The translations under genes and the position numbers were made by a program. 64,000 bases of DNA from Rhodothermales bacterium. GTDB lineage: Bacteria > Bacteroidota > Rhodothermia > Rhodothermales > VXPQ01. The stretch lies in the NCBI GenBank assembly GCA_022825385.1, contig JAJDWX010000030.1, forward strand, positions 1 through 64,000, read 5' to 3'. This document shows, in pieces, positions 56,812 to 64,000 of the stretch (positions within the stretch are counted from its first letter, which is position 1; every line of letters begins with the position of its first letter). The notes below the pieces were generated by a model, which was not told where the DNA came from, did not search any database, and saw only the letters and a program-made list of their open reading frames with translations.

Positions 56812-59800
56812 TTGCCCTCCAGCCACATCATACGCACCCTGGGCCGTCTCGCGCGGTTCGCCTTGTACGCGGGGCTGTTCGGGGTTCTGGCCTTCTTCGC
56901 CCTGGCCCGCACGGAGCAAGGCCGGGAAACGCTCCGCATGGGAACCGAGCGCCTGGTGAACAGCGCGCTGTCGGGACATTTGGAGATCGGCGAACTGTCG
57001 GGGAGCGTCCCCGGACGGCTTACCGCGCAGCATGTCGTCGTGCGCGACGCCGAAGGCGCCGCAGTCGCCCGCATCGATTCGGTGATTCTGCATCCGACCT
57101 GGCGTTCGCTGATTAACCGCACCGTGTCGATCGGGCGCGTTACGCTCGTGCGGCCCCGTTTCAGCCTGGAGCGAAACGCGTCGGGCGACTGGAATATCGC
57201 CGACGTTTTCCGGGCCGCCGCCGATACGTCCCGGTCGAATCCGAATCCCTGGTCGTTCCGGTCCAGCGTGGTGCATATCGCGGACGGCAGCATCCGAACG
57301 CAATCGGATCGGCCGGCCGCTTCCGACAATCGGTTCGACTGGAGCAACGCGTCCCTCGAAGAGGTGAACGCCCGCTTCGCGATCGACCTGGCGCCGGAAG
57401 CCAAAACCGTCGAGGCGCTCGATTTCAGCGCCCGGCTTGTCGAACCGGATATGGAAATCGCCCGCGCGCGCGGGCGGCTGACCGCGCAGGAAGGCCATAT
57501 CGCCCTTCGCGACATACAGGTGCGCACAGCCCGGAGCGATCTGCGCCTGGACGGCTCGATATCCCCTGCGGACGCGCTTTCCGGCGCGGCGACGTCTCGC
57601 GCGCTGGAGGTCCGCATGGATCGCAGTATGATCGACTTCGACGAAATGCGGCGGGCGTTTCCGGGCCTGCCCCCGCTCGAAACCGTTACGGTGGCTGCAA
57701 GCGTCCGGGGGCCGGTCGAAGCCCTGGTCGTGGACCGAATCGACCTGGAACGAAACGCTTCCGCGCTGGCCATCGAAGGAACGCTGCTGGGCCTGCCGGA
57801 TTCGCTGGACTACGAATTGGCCATTCGGGAAAGCCGCTTGTACGAGCGGGACATACGCTCCTTGCGGCGCGCCATGGACATCCCCTCCTTCGAACATCTG
57901 GACCGCATCGATTTCACAGGCTATGCCCGCGGCGCGGCGCATTTCCGCGACGGGGAAACGGCGGCGCGCTGGCGAGGCGTCCACGAATTCATGATCGAAA
58001 CCGAAGCCGGACGCGTTACAGGCGACGCCCGGATCGCCTTGGGCGAAGAAGGCATTTCCATAGAAAGCGCGCTGGACCTGGAGCATGTGGATCCCGGCCG
58101 CATCCTCAGAAAACCGGGCCTGACAAGCGACCTCACAGGACAATTGGCCTTGCAAGGATCGGGCGCGACGTTTTCGCAGCTGAGCGGGCAAGCCGAACTG
58201 TCGTTAATCCGATCCCATGCGGCTTTCCGCCGCCTCGATACGCTTCATGCCGTGGTAACCGGGACGCCCCGGGCCTTTCGGGGCGCGGTTATGGCCGCGG
58301 AGGGCGACGGCTTGCTGGAAGCGAATCTCGAAGCAGACCGGACAGCAACCCTTGCCCGATACCGCGCGGAAGGCGCAACGACCCGGCTGGACATAGGCAA
58401 TATCCTGCGCAACGATTCGCTGTTCTCCGCGCTCGACACGCGGTTCGAACTGGAAGGAAGCGGCGTATCGCGGACGAATTTCGAGGCGGCCGCGGAGATT
58501 GCATTCGAGCCGTCCGTCCTCGCTTCGGGAACAATCCGGAGGACGATTCCGGCCCATCGTTCCGCTTTGTCGATCCGGCAAAACAGCGCGGGCGACGGCG
58601 CAGAATCGCGAATCGCGCTGACGGGCGATATGGCGGACGTGCACATCGCAGGCGACGTGGCGCTGGAGCCGGTCGCGCAGCTTGCCCGGCGCTGGGGCAA
58701 AGCCATTGCCCGCGAAGCCGCGCGCGAAATATCGAAACCGTATCGCCCGACGGCGACGAACATACCTGCCCCGCCCTCCGGGCCACGCGCCGGAAGCCTT
58801 GCAGCGGACCCTTTGCAAGCAAGGCGACTCGAAGTACGCGCGCAGATGCTGCGCTCGGATATTCTGGCCGCGTTGTGGCCAGGCCTGCCCGTCGTGCACA
58901 CGGATCTCCGCGCCGAAGGCCGCCTCCTGCTGGCCCCCGACCGATTCGATCTCGACATGCAGCTGCACGCCGATTCGCTACGGATCGACGATATCCTGAT
59001 CGAGGGCATGGCAAGCGCCTTGTCCGCCGAAAGCAACGATGCAAACGCCATCGCGCGCACCTTGCAATCCGCCCTGTCCGCCACCGTTCGGGATATGCGC
59101 ATCCGGGGGCGGCGCCTCGGACAGACCTCCCTGGAGAGCGATTTTCAGAACAGGACCCTCGGCATTGCGGCAGAGGCAAGCATGCCCGGAGCCACGGAAC
59201 CATGGCAATTGCGCGCCCGCATGGATATGCTGCCGGATCGCAATCGCCTGTTTATCGAGCAGCTTCGGATCGCCGCCAAAAATCAGGTGTGGACCGCAAC
59301 CGAGAACCGGGGCGTCGATTTCTACAAGGAAGCGATTCGCATTGCCGACATCCGCATTGTCCGGGAGGGCAACCGCCTTTCGGAGGCGGAGGGACTGCAT
59401 ATTACCGGTACGCTCTCCGCAGCGCCGCAGGACACGCTGTTCGTCCATGCAGAAGCGATTCGGATGCAAGACGCGGGCGAACTGATCGGCCTGCGCAATG
59501 CCATCGATGGGCGGCTCGGGGGCCGGGTGGCCTTTACCGGCTGGGGGCGACAACCTGAACTCACGGGCCAGGTTTTCGTGGACGCCCTGACGTACCAAGG
59601 ACGTCCGCTGGGCTACCTGACGCTGGACAGCCGCTATATTCCCGGTTCGCCCAACATTGCCCTGCAAGCCCGCCTCGCGCCCTCGGCGACGAGCGACGGC
59701 GAACTCCTGCCCGACGAGAACGATCTGGCCGTGAACGGCTCCTTCCGGCTTCCCGGGCCGCAAAACGCTTCCCCGACCAGAGACCCGGGCGCCCTGGACC

Positions 59801-61479
59801 TGAACGCGCGCATCCGGCAAGCGAATGCTTTTTTCTTCGAACGCCTGTTCGGCAAAGCCATTGCGAACGTAACCGGATACGTCAACGGAAGCGGGCATAT
59901 CGGGGGAGATTTTTCAAGGCCGGTTTTCAGCGCGGACCTCGCTTTGCATGCAGTGCGATTTCGCGTTCCGGAATTTCAGCTCGCCTACGAAGCAAGCGGC
60001 CCCCTGGTCGTCGACAGGCGGGGCGTACACCTCGCCAACCTGAACCTGTCCGACACCCGCAACGGAACCGCTGTCGTAGGCGGATCCATCCTGTTCAACG
60101 ACTACCAGTTTTTCTCCTTCGACCTTGAAGGAACGCTCGACCGGCTCAATGTGATGAACGTGCGCCATTCGCGGGAATTGCCTTTCTACGGACGCATCTG
60201 GGCCTCCGGCGACATTTCGCTCCAGGGGGCCGCCTCCAGCGCGCTGCTGGCCTCCAGCGAATTAAGGACGACCTCGGGAAGCCAACTCTACATTCCGGTC
60301 GCCGAAACAGCCCAAAACACGGATACCGGATTTATCGTATTCGCAGACTCGACCGAGTACGCCCCGCTTGGGGGCGATCCTGCGCAACAGGGCCGGCGCC
60401 CGGAAGGCCTCTCCCAGGGGCGGCCCTTCGTGGACGGCCTCAGCATGGACGTAAACATCCTGAGCCCGGAAGGCACCACCGTACACCTGGTCATCGATCC
60501 GCTCCTCGGCGACGTTATCGTCGCGCGAGGAAACGGCCGCGTACAGCTGGGACGCACCCAGGGCGAATTCTATACGTTCGGCTCCTTCAACGTAACCTCC
60601 GGAGACTACCTGTTTACGGCAGCCGAACTGTTCTCCCGCCGATTCGCCATAGATAGCGGCGACATCTCCTGGGACGGCGATCCGCTCAACGCCCGCATGG
60701 ATATCGTGGCCTCCTACCGCACGCGCGCTTCCCCCGAAGGACTGGGATACGGTTCGCAACAGCGCCAGCTCATTCCGCTCGTCATAGAACTGGACGTAAG
60801 CGGCCGCGTGACAACCCCTGTCGTCGATCTGAGGCTCTCCGTGGACCGGGAGAAACGCGGCTACATAGGCAATTACGAAGGGCTGGAAGCGCTCCTCAAC
60901 CAGCCGGAGCGGGCGGCCGAGTACGCCACCAGCGTACTTCTTACGAATTCGTTCATACTGGTCGAGGAAAGACCGCTGACGGGAAAAAGCGGCGGGACCC
61001 TGGTGGCCCACAGTTTGTCGCAACTGGTCTCCGGACAAATCAACCGGTATATCAACAACGCCTTTCCGGGCGTGGAACTGGACCTGAACGTATATGGCGA
61101 AGACGCCCGGGACATTGGCCTGGCCCTTGGCGTGGCGCTTCAGTTGCTCGACGAGCGGCTCATCATCCGGGGAGAGGGCGTGGTGCACAACGACCAGACC
61201 CGACACCGAAACGGGCTGGAAGAATTCGTGGTGGAGGTGCGCCTGGGGCCGCACGTATCCATGGATGTGTTCTACCGGAAGGAAGACGGCCTCCTGCTGG
61301 GCGCAGAGGCGGACAACAGCGCGAATACAACCGGAGCGGGCCTTTCGTACACCACGGGATTCTCGACCTGGCGGCGCCTGTTCGTCCGCCTTTTCGGACG
61401 ACGAAACGAAGCGCAGGAAGACGAAGACGCAGCCGCAGCGGAAGACATGGCCCTCGGCGAACCGGAAATTCCCGAGTAG
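56812..61479 (+). CDS. tamB: TamB-like translocation/assembly module protein (AsmA-like, DUF490)
   Basis: 1555 residues. An N-terminal membrane anchor (LARFALYAGLFGVLAFFAL) and a long beta-helical body with many ALxLxG-type strands, typical of the bridge-like lipid transfer/AsmA group. The C-terminal 350 residues contain the TamB domain: VIVARGNGRVQLGRTQGEFYTFGSFNVTSGDYLFTAAELFSRRFAIDSGDISWDGDP, PVVDLRLSVDREK and QINRYINNAFPGVELDLNVYGE. It spans the periplasm and aids outer-membrane protein or lipid delivery. TTG start at 56812, needed to include the membrane anchor. An acidic tail ends the protein. No tamA gene is adjacent. Confidence 0.9.
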   Translation: MPSSHIIRTLGRLARFALYAGLFGVLAFFALARTEQGRETLRMGTERLVNSALSGHLEIGELSGSVPGRLTAQHVVVRDAEGAAVARIDSVILHPTWRSLINRTVSIGRVTLVRPRFSLERNASGDWNIADVFRAAADTSRSNPNPWSFRSSVVHIADGSIRTQSDRPAASDNRFDWSNASLEEVNARFAIDLAPEAKTVEALDFSARLVEPDMEIARARGRLTAQEGHIALRDIQVRTARSDLRLDGSISPADALSGAATSRALEVRMDRSMIDFDEMRRAFPGLPPLETVTVAASVRGPVEALVVDRIDLERNASALAIEGTLLGLPDSLDYELAIRESRLYERDIRSLRRAMDIPSFEHLDRIDFTGYARGAAHFRDGETAARWRGVHEFMIETEAGRVTGDARIALGEEGISIESALDLEHVDPGRILRKPGLTSDLTGQLALQGSGATFSQLSGQAELSLIRSHAAFRRLDTLHAVVTGTPRAFRGAVMAAEGDGLLEANLEADRTATLARYRAEGATTRLDIGNILRNDSLFSALDTRFELEGSGVSRTNFEAAAEIAFEPSVLASGTIRRTIPAHRSALSIRQNSAGDGAESRIALTGDMADVHIAGDVALEPVAQLARRWGKAIAREAAREISKPYRPTATNIPAPPSGPRAGSLAADPLQARRLEVRAQMLRSDILAALWPGLPVVHTDLRAEGRLLLAPDRFDLDMQLHADSLRIDDILIEGMASALSAESNDANAIARTLQSALSATVRDMRIRGRRLGQTSLESDFQNRTLGIAAEASMPGATEPWQLRARMDMLPDRNRLFIEQLRIAAKNQVWTATENRGVDFYKEAIRIADIRIVREGNRLSEAEGLHITGTLSAAPQDTLFVHAEAIRMQDAGELIGLRNAIDGRLGGRVAFTGWGRQPELTGQVFVDALTYQGRPLGYLTLDSRYIPGSPNIALQARLAPSATSDGELLPDENDLAVNGSFRLPGPQNASPTRDPGALDLNARIRQANAFFFERLFGKAIANVTGYVNGSGHIGGDFSRPVFSADLALHAVRFRVPEFQLAYEASGPLVVDRRGVHLANLNLSDTRNGTAVVGGSILFNDYQFFSFDLEGTLDRLNVMNVRHSRELPFYGRIWASGDISLQGAASSALLASSELRTTSGSQLYIPVAETAQNTDTGFIVFADSTEYAPLGGDPAQQGRRPEGLSQGRPFVDGLSMDVNILSPEGTTVHLVIDPLLGDVIVARGNGRVQLGRTQGEFYTFGSFNVTSGDYLFTAAELFSRRFAIDSGDISWDGDPLNARMDIVASYRTRASPEGLGYGSQQRQLIPLVIELDVSGRVTTPVVDLRLSVDREKRGYIGNYEGLEALLNQPERAAEYATSVLLTNSFILVEERPLTGKSGGTLVAHSLSQLVSGQINRYINNAFPGVELDLNVYGEDARDIGLALGVALQLLDERLIIRGEGVVHNDQTRHRNGLEEFVVEVRLGPHVSMDVFYRKEDGLLLGAEADNSANTTGAGLSYTTGFSTWRRLFVRLFGRRNEAQEDEDAAAAEDMALGEPEIPE

Positions 61480-61558
61480 TCAGCGTATCCTTGCACAAGG
61501 TTGCAAACCGCGGCGCGGATTGACCGAAGGCGTCCGGCAACCTGTCGTCGCCCCGGCC

Positions 61559-63466
61559 TTACAATTCGAAGGTCGTGACGTACGCCTCGGCCGCGTAAAA
61601 TTCGGGCAAGCCCAGTTTGTTCAGGGCGCGGGCCGTATTCGTATTCCGATCCCGCGCGCGCTGCCAGAACTCGCGCTCGTCGTACGCGCCCGGAAACATG
61701 GCGCGGTCTTTCTGGCTCTCGTGCTTGTAAATGGCTTCCACCTTGCGGTCCAGGTCCGCCTTGGAAAGCGGCAGGAAAACATCGGCCATGTGAATGTCCC
61801 ATTCCTGCCAGGCGCCACGGTACAGCCAGATGAGCGGCTGGCGGAAATCGTTCTCCTCCGCATAGCGGGCCACATACGCCCGATAAGCGGCCCCGATCGC
61901 TTCGTAGCACATGCGATGCGTTCCGTGCGGATCGGACAAGTCTCCCGCTACGAACACATGATCCGGGCGAACTTCCTCCAGCAAACGCAACACGACCTGC
62001 TCGTCCGCCGGCCCGACCGGGTCCTTCCGCACCCGTCCGGTCTTGTAAAACGGCATATCGAGGAAGCGCGCGTTATCCTTGCCAAGCCCCATCACTTCGA
62101 TGGCCTCGATGGCTTCGGCGTACCGAATGTTCGCCTTGATGGCGCGCACGTCCTCGGTGTCCACTTCGCCCGGGGCCTTGTTTTCCAGAAACGCCATGAT
62201 GGCGTCGCATCGTTTTTCGAAATCCGGGCAAACCCCGTCCTCCAGGCCCAGCGTATCCCGGCTGAATTCGAGAAACTGAAGATAGCGCCGCACGTCCGCG
62301 TCGAAAACGGCCACGGAACCGTTCGTCATGTAGGCCACGACGACGTCGTTCATGTTGTCCACCAGTTTGTCCAGCATGCCGCCCATGGAAATCACGTCGT
62401 CGTCCGGATGCGGGCTAAAAACGAGGGTCGACTGGCCTGATACGAGGTAGTCCGGGTAGGTGATGCGCTTGCGCAAATCCTCGAAAATCGTACGGCACAG
62501 ATTGTCGATGTTGTCGTACGCATAGACCAGTTCGTGCAGGTTATGCCGGTAGAAATCCGATTGGTCCAGCGTAAGAATCGCCTTCCCCAACTTCTCGCTC
62601 AGCCAGATCACCGCCCGCTTCGCCATCTGCCGATCCCAGGATACGGAACCGGCAAGCCAGGGCGTTTTCGTCCGAACAAGCGCCCCGGCGGCGGCGCTGT
62701 CCAGATAAAAAACGGCGTTCGGGTGTTCCTGCAAATAACTGGCGGTGACTTGCAGGTCGGGCGCTTCTTCCACCGCGCGGCGGACAATGGGGGCCTTGTG
62801 CTCTCCGGTCGCAAGCAGGACGATTTCGCGGGCGGCAAGGAGCGAGCGGACGCCTATCGTAATGGCTTGTCGAGGCACGTTTTCTTCCCCGAAAAAATCG
62901 GAGGCGGCGTCCTTGCGGGTAATTTCGTCGATCACGATGAGGCGAGCGGCGGTCCGGGGACCGGAACCGGGTTCGTTAAACCCGATATGCCCGCTTCGCC
63001 CAATGCCCAAAAGGAGAAAATCGAACCCGCCCGCTGCTTCTATCGCGTCTTCGTAGCGTTGGCAAAAGGCGATCGCCTCGTCTTCGGGAAGCGAACTGTC
63101 CGGCGCGTGCGTATGCTCGTCCGGGATGTTCACATGGTCGAAGAAATTCTCCCGCATGAACCGGTAATAACTCTGCACGCTATCCCGCTCGATGGGATAA
63201 TATTCGTCGAGGCTAAAGGTCTCCACGCCCGAAAAATCCAGTCCTTCCTCGCGGTGCATCCGGATCAATTCCTGGTATACGCCGATGGGCGTGGAACCGC
63301 TGGGCAGCCCAAGCACGAATTTTTTACCGGCGGCATGGTGTTCCCGGATCAGGCGGGCGATGCGCTCGGCTACCTTCCGCGTCAGCGACACAGGGTTGTC
63401 GAAAATTTCGACAGGGACGCGCTCGATGGAAGCGCCCGAACTCGAAATACCAGGTTCCTGCGGCAT
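61559..63466 (-). CDS. nagB: Glucosamine-6-phosphate deaminase fused to a PIG-L/LmbE-type deacetylase
   Basis: 635 residues. Residues 20-260 are a NagB-like isomerase-deaminase (FVLGLPSGSTPIGVYQELI, TFSLDEYYPIERDSVQSYYRFM, LLLGIGRSGHIGFNEPGS); the usual D-G-H reads S-G-H, as in other FCB members. Residues 360-600 are a PIG-L deacetylase: VFSPHPDDDVISMGGML (PHPDD zinc motif) and LSDPHGTHRMCY. One chain could remove an acetyl group from an amino sugar or related compound and deaminate it, but the substrate of the second domain is unknown. In the related bacillithiol pathway PIG-L proteins deacetylate GlcNAc-malate; a link to the bacilliredoxin gene is possible but speculative. Followed on the same strand after 15 bases by hemL upstream in the window order. 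Confidence 0.9.
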   Translation of the reverse strand: MPQEPGISSSGASIERVPVEIFDNPVSLTRKVAERIARLIREHHAAGKKFVLGLPSGSTPIGVYQELIRMHREEGLDFSGVETFSLDEYYPIERDSVQSYYRFMRENFFDHVNIPDEHTHAPDSSLPEDEAIAFCQRYEDAIEAAGGFDFLLLGIGRSGHIGFNEPGSGPRTAARLIVIDEITRKDAASDFFGEENVPRQAITIGVRSLLAAREIVLLATGEHKAPIVRRAVEEAPDLQVTASYLQEHPNAVFYLDSAAAGALVRTKTPWLAGSVSWDRQMAKRAVIWLSEKLGKAILTLDQSDFYRHNLHELVYAYDNIDNLCRTIFEDLRKRITYPDYLVSGQSTLVFSPHPDDDVISMGGMLDKLVDNMNDVVVAYMTNGSVAVFDADVRRYLQFLEFSRDTLGLEDGVCPDFEKRCDAIMAFLENKAPGEVDTEDVRAIKANIRYAEAIEAIEVMGLGKDNARFLDMPFYKTGRVRKDPVGPADEQVVLRLLEEVRPDHVFVAGDLSDPHGTHRMCYEAIGAAYRAYVARYAEENDFRQPLIWLYRGAWQEWDIHMADVFLPLSKADLDRKVEAIYKHESQKDRAMFPGAYDEREFWQRARDRNTNTARALNKLGLPEFYAAEAYVTTFEL

Positions 63467-63481
63467 AATCGTTCGTTAAAG

Positions 63482-64000
63482 TCAAGCGTGAATTTCCGCA
63501 AGCGCTTCGCGCTGAGCCGCAAGCGTTTGCTCGATTTCGTCGTCGCCATGCGCCGACGACAGAAAAAAGGCTTCGAACTGAGACGGAGGCAGGTAAATGC
63601 CCCGTTTCAGCATGGCGTGAAAATACTGCGCGTACCGCGCCATGTCGCAGGACCGGGCCCCTTCGTAATCCGTAACGCGGCGATCCGTAAAGAAAAGCGT
63701 TCCCATAGATCCAACGCGCGCGAAGCAATAAGGCAGGTTCCGGTCCCGGAGGTTCTTGCGGACGCCCTCTTCCAGTTTCTGCCCCAGCGCTTCCAGTCGG
63801 TCGTAGAGCGCAGCGTCTTTCAGAATGCGCGTCAGGGCAGCCTTTCCCGCAGCCATGGCCAGCGGGTTGCCAGAAAGCGTACCTGCCTGGTATACGGGAC
63901 CGGACGGCGCAAGATGCGCCATGATTTCGCGCCGTCCGCCATAGGCGCCCGCAGGCAACCCGCCGCCCAGCACCTTGCCCAGCGCGGTCAAATCCGGGAG
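63482..64000 (-). CDS. hemL: Glutamate-1-semialdehyde 2,1-aminomutase, C-terminal part (cut by window edge)
   Basis: The C-terminal 172 residues of HemL; the N-terminal part lies beyond the window. Reading from the edge, PDLTALGKVLGGGLPAGAYGG contains the PLP-binding lysine in GK-V-GGG, followed by YQAGTLSGNPLAMAAG and the C-terminal AMLKRGIYLPPSQFEAFFLSSAHGDDEIEQTL. It makes 5-aminolevulinate for haem, in line with the cytochrome gene in the window. Same strand as nagB and just upstream of it. Confidence 0.93.
   Translation of the reverse strand, partial: LPDLTALGKVLGGGLPAGAYGGRREIMAHLAPSGPVYQAGTLSGNPLAMAAGKAALTRILKDAALYDRLEALGQKLEEGVRKNLRDRNLPYCFARVGSMGTLFFTDRRVTDYEGARSCDMARYAQYFHAMLKRGIYLPPSQFEAFFLSSAHGDDEIEQTLAAQREALAEIHA

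Overview
The window reads as chromosomal DNA of a GC-rich, diderm, rod-shaped bacterium of the FCB group, most likely Rhodothermota or a close relative. Clues are a secreted repeat protein with a C-terminal type IX secretion sorting domain (26677-28509), a NagB fused to a PIG-L deacetylase (61559-63466), a TamB-like protein, MreB/MreC and planctomycete-like haem and copper dehydrogenases. This placement is inferred from gene content. No rRNA or tRNA gene was found.

Layout. (1) 1-140 is the right end of an IS481-type insertion sequence, tail-to-tail with a ketose-3-epimerase-like gene (137-991). (2) 1078-13913 is a defence island: a single-chain Type ISP-like restriction-modification enzyme with a 17-unit AG repeat in its coding sequence, an Uma2 nuclease and a truncated Uma2 remnant, a Fic protein with a winged-helix domain and its own operator array, two small membrane-anchored coiled-coil proteins, and McrBC. 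Two near-consensus promoters with related long leaders (6504-6682 and 9537-9716) drive the coiled-coil genes, and the second coiled-coil gene overlaps mcrB. (3) 13942-25907, all on the minus strand, is a periplasmic or secreted catabolic block: sugar isomerase, TolB-propeller/CehA-type hydrolase, ThuA protein, cytochrome c-propeller protein, propeller-HEAT-cupredoxin protein and SGNH hydrolase. A second sugar epimerase of the same fold lies beyond the defence island, so the island may have entered this block. (4) 25985-28509 holds a WbqC-like protein and the sorting-domain protein. (5) 28881-64000 is mostly housekeeping: ldcA, purN, purH, mreB-mreC-dacB, hslV-NYN protein-hslU, a FemAB-like transferase and flippase, bacilliredoxin, greA, FAH-family hydrolase, rplU-rpmA, MtfA-like peptidase, ppiD, dapF, phoH, a 3-hydroxyacyl-CoA dehydrogenase, panD, panC, fumC, htrA, a lipoprotein, aroB, tamB, nagB-PIG-L and partial hemL.

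The main candidate for an undescribed system is 6331-13913. A module made of promoter, structured leader and membrane coiled-coil gene occurs twice, each time fused to pieces of an Uma2 locus, and the second copy runs translationally into mcrB-mcrC. Other points of interest are the probable phase-variable switch in the restriction gene, a mosaic mcrB, operator repeats around the fic promoter, greA with no standard start codon, and a NYN-domain gene placed between hslV and hslU.
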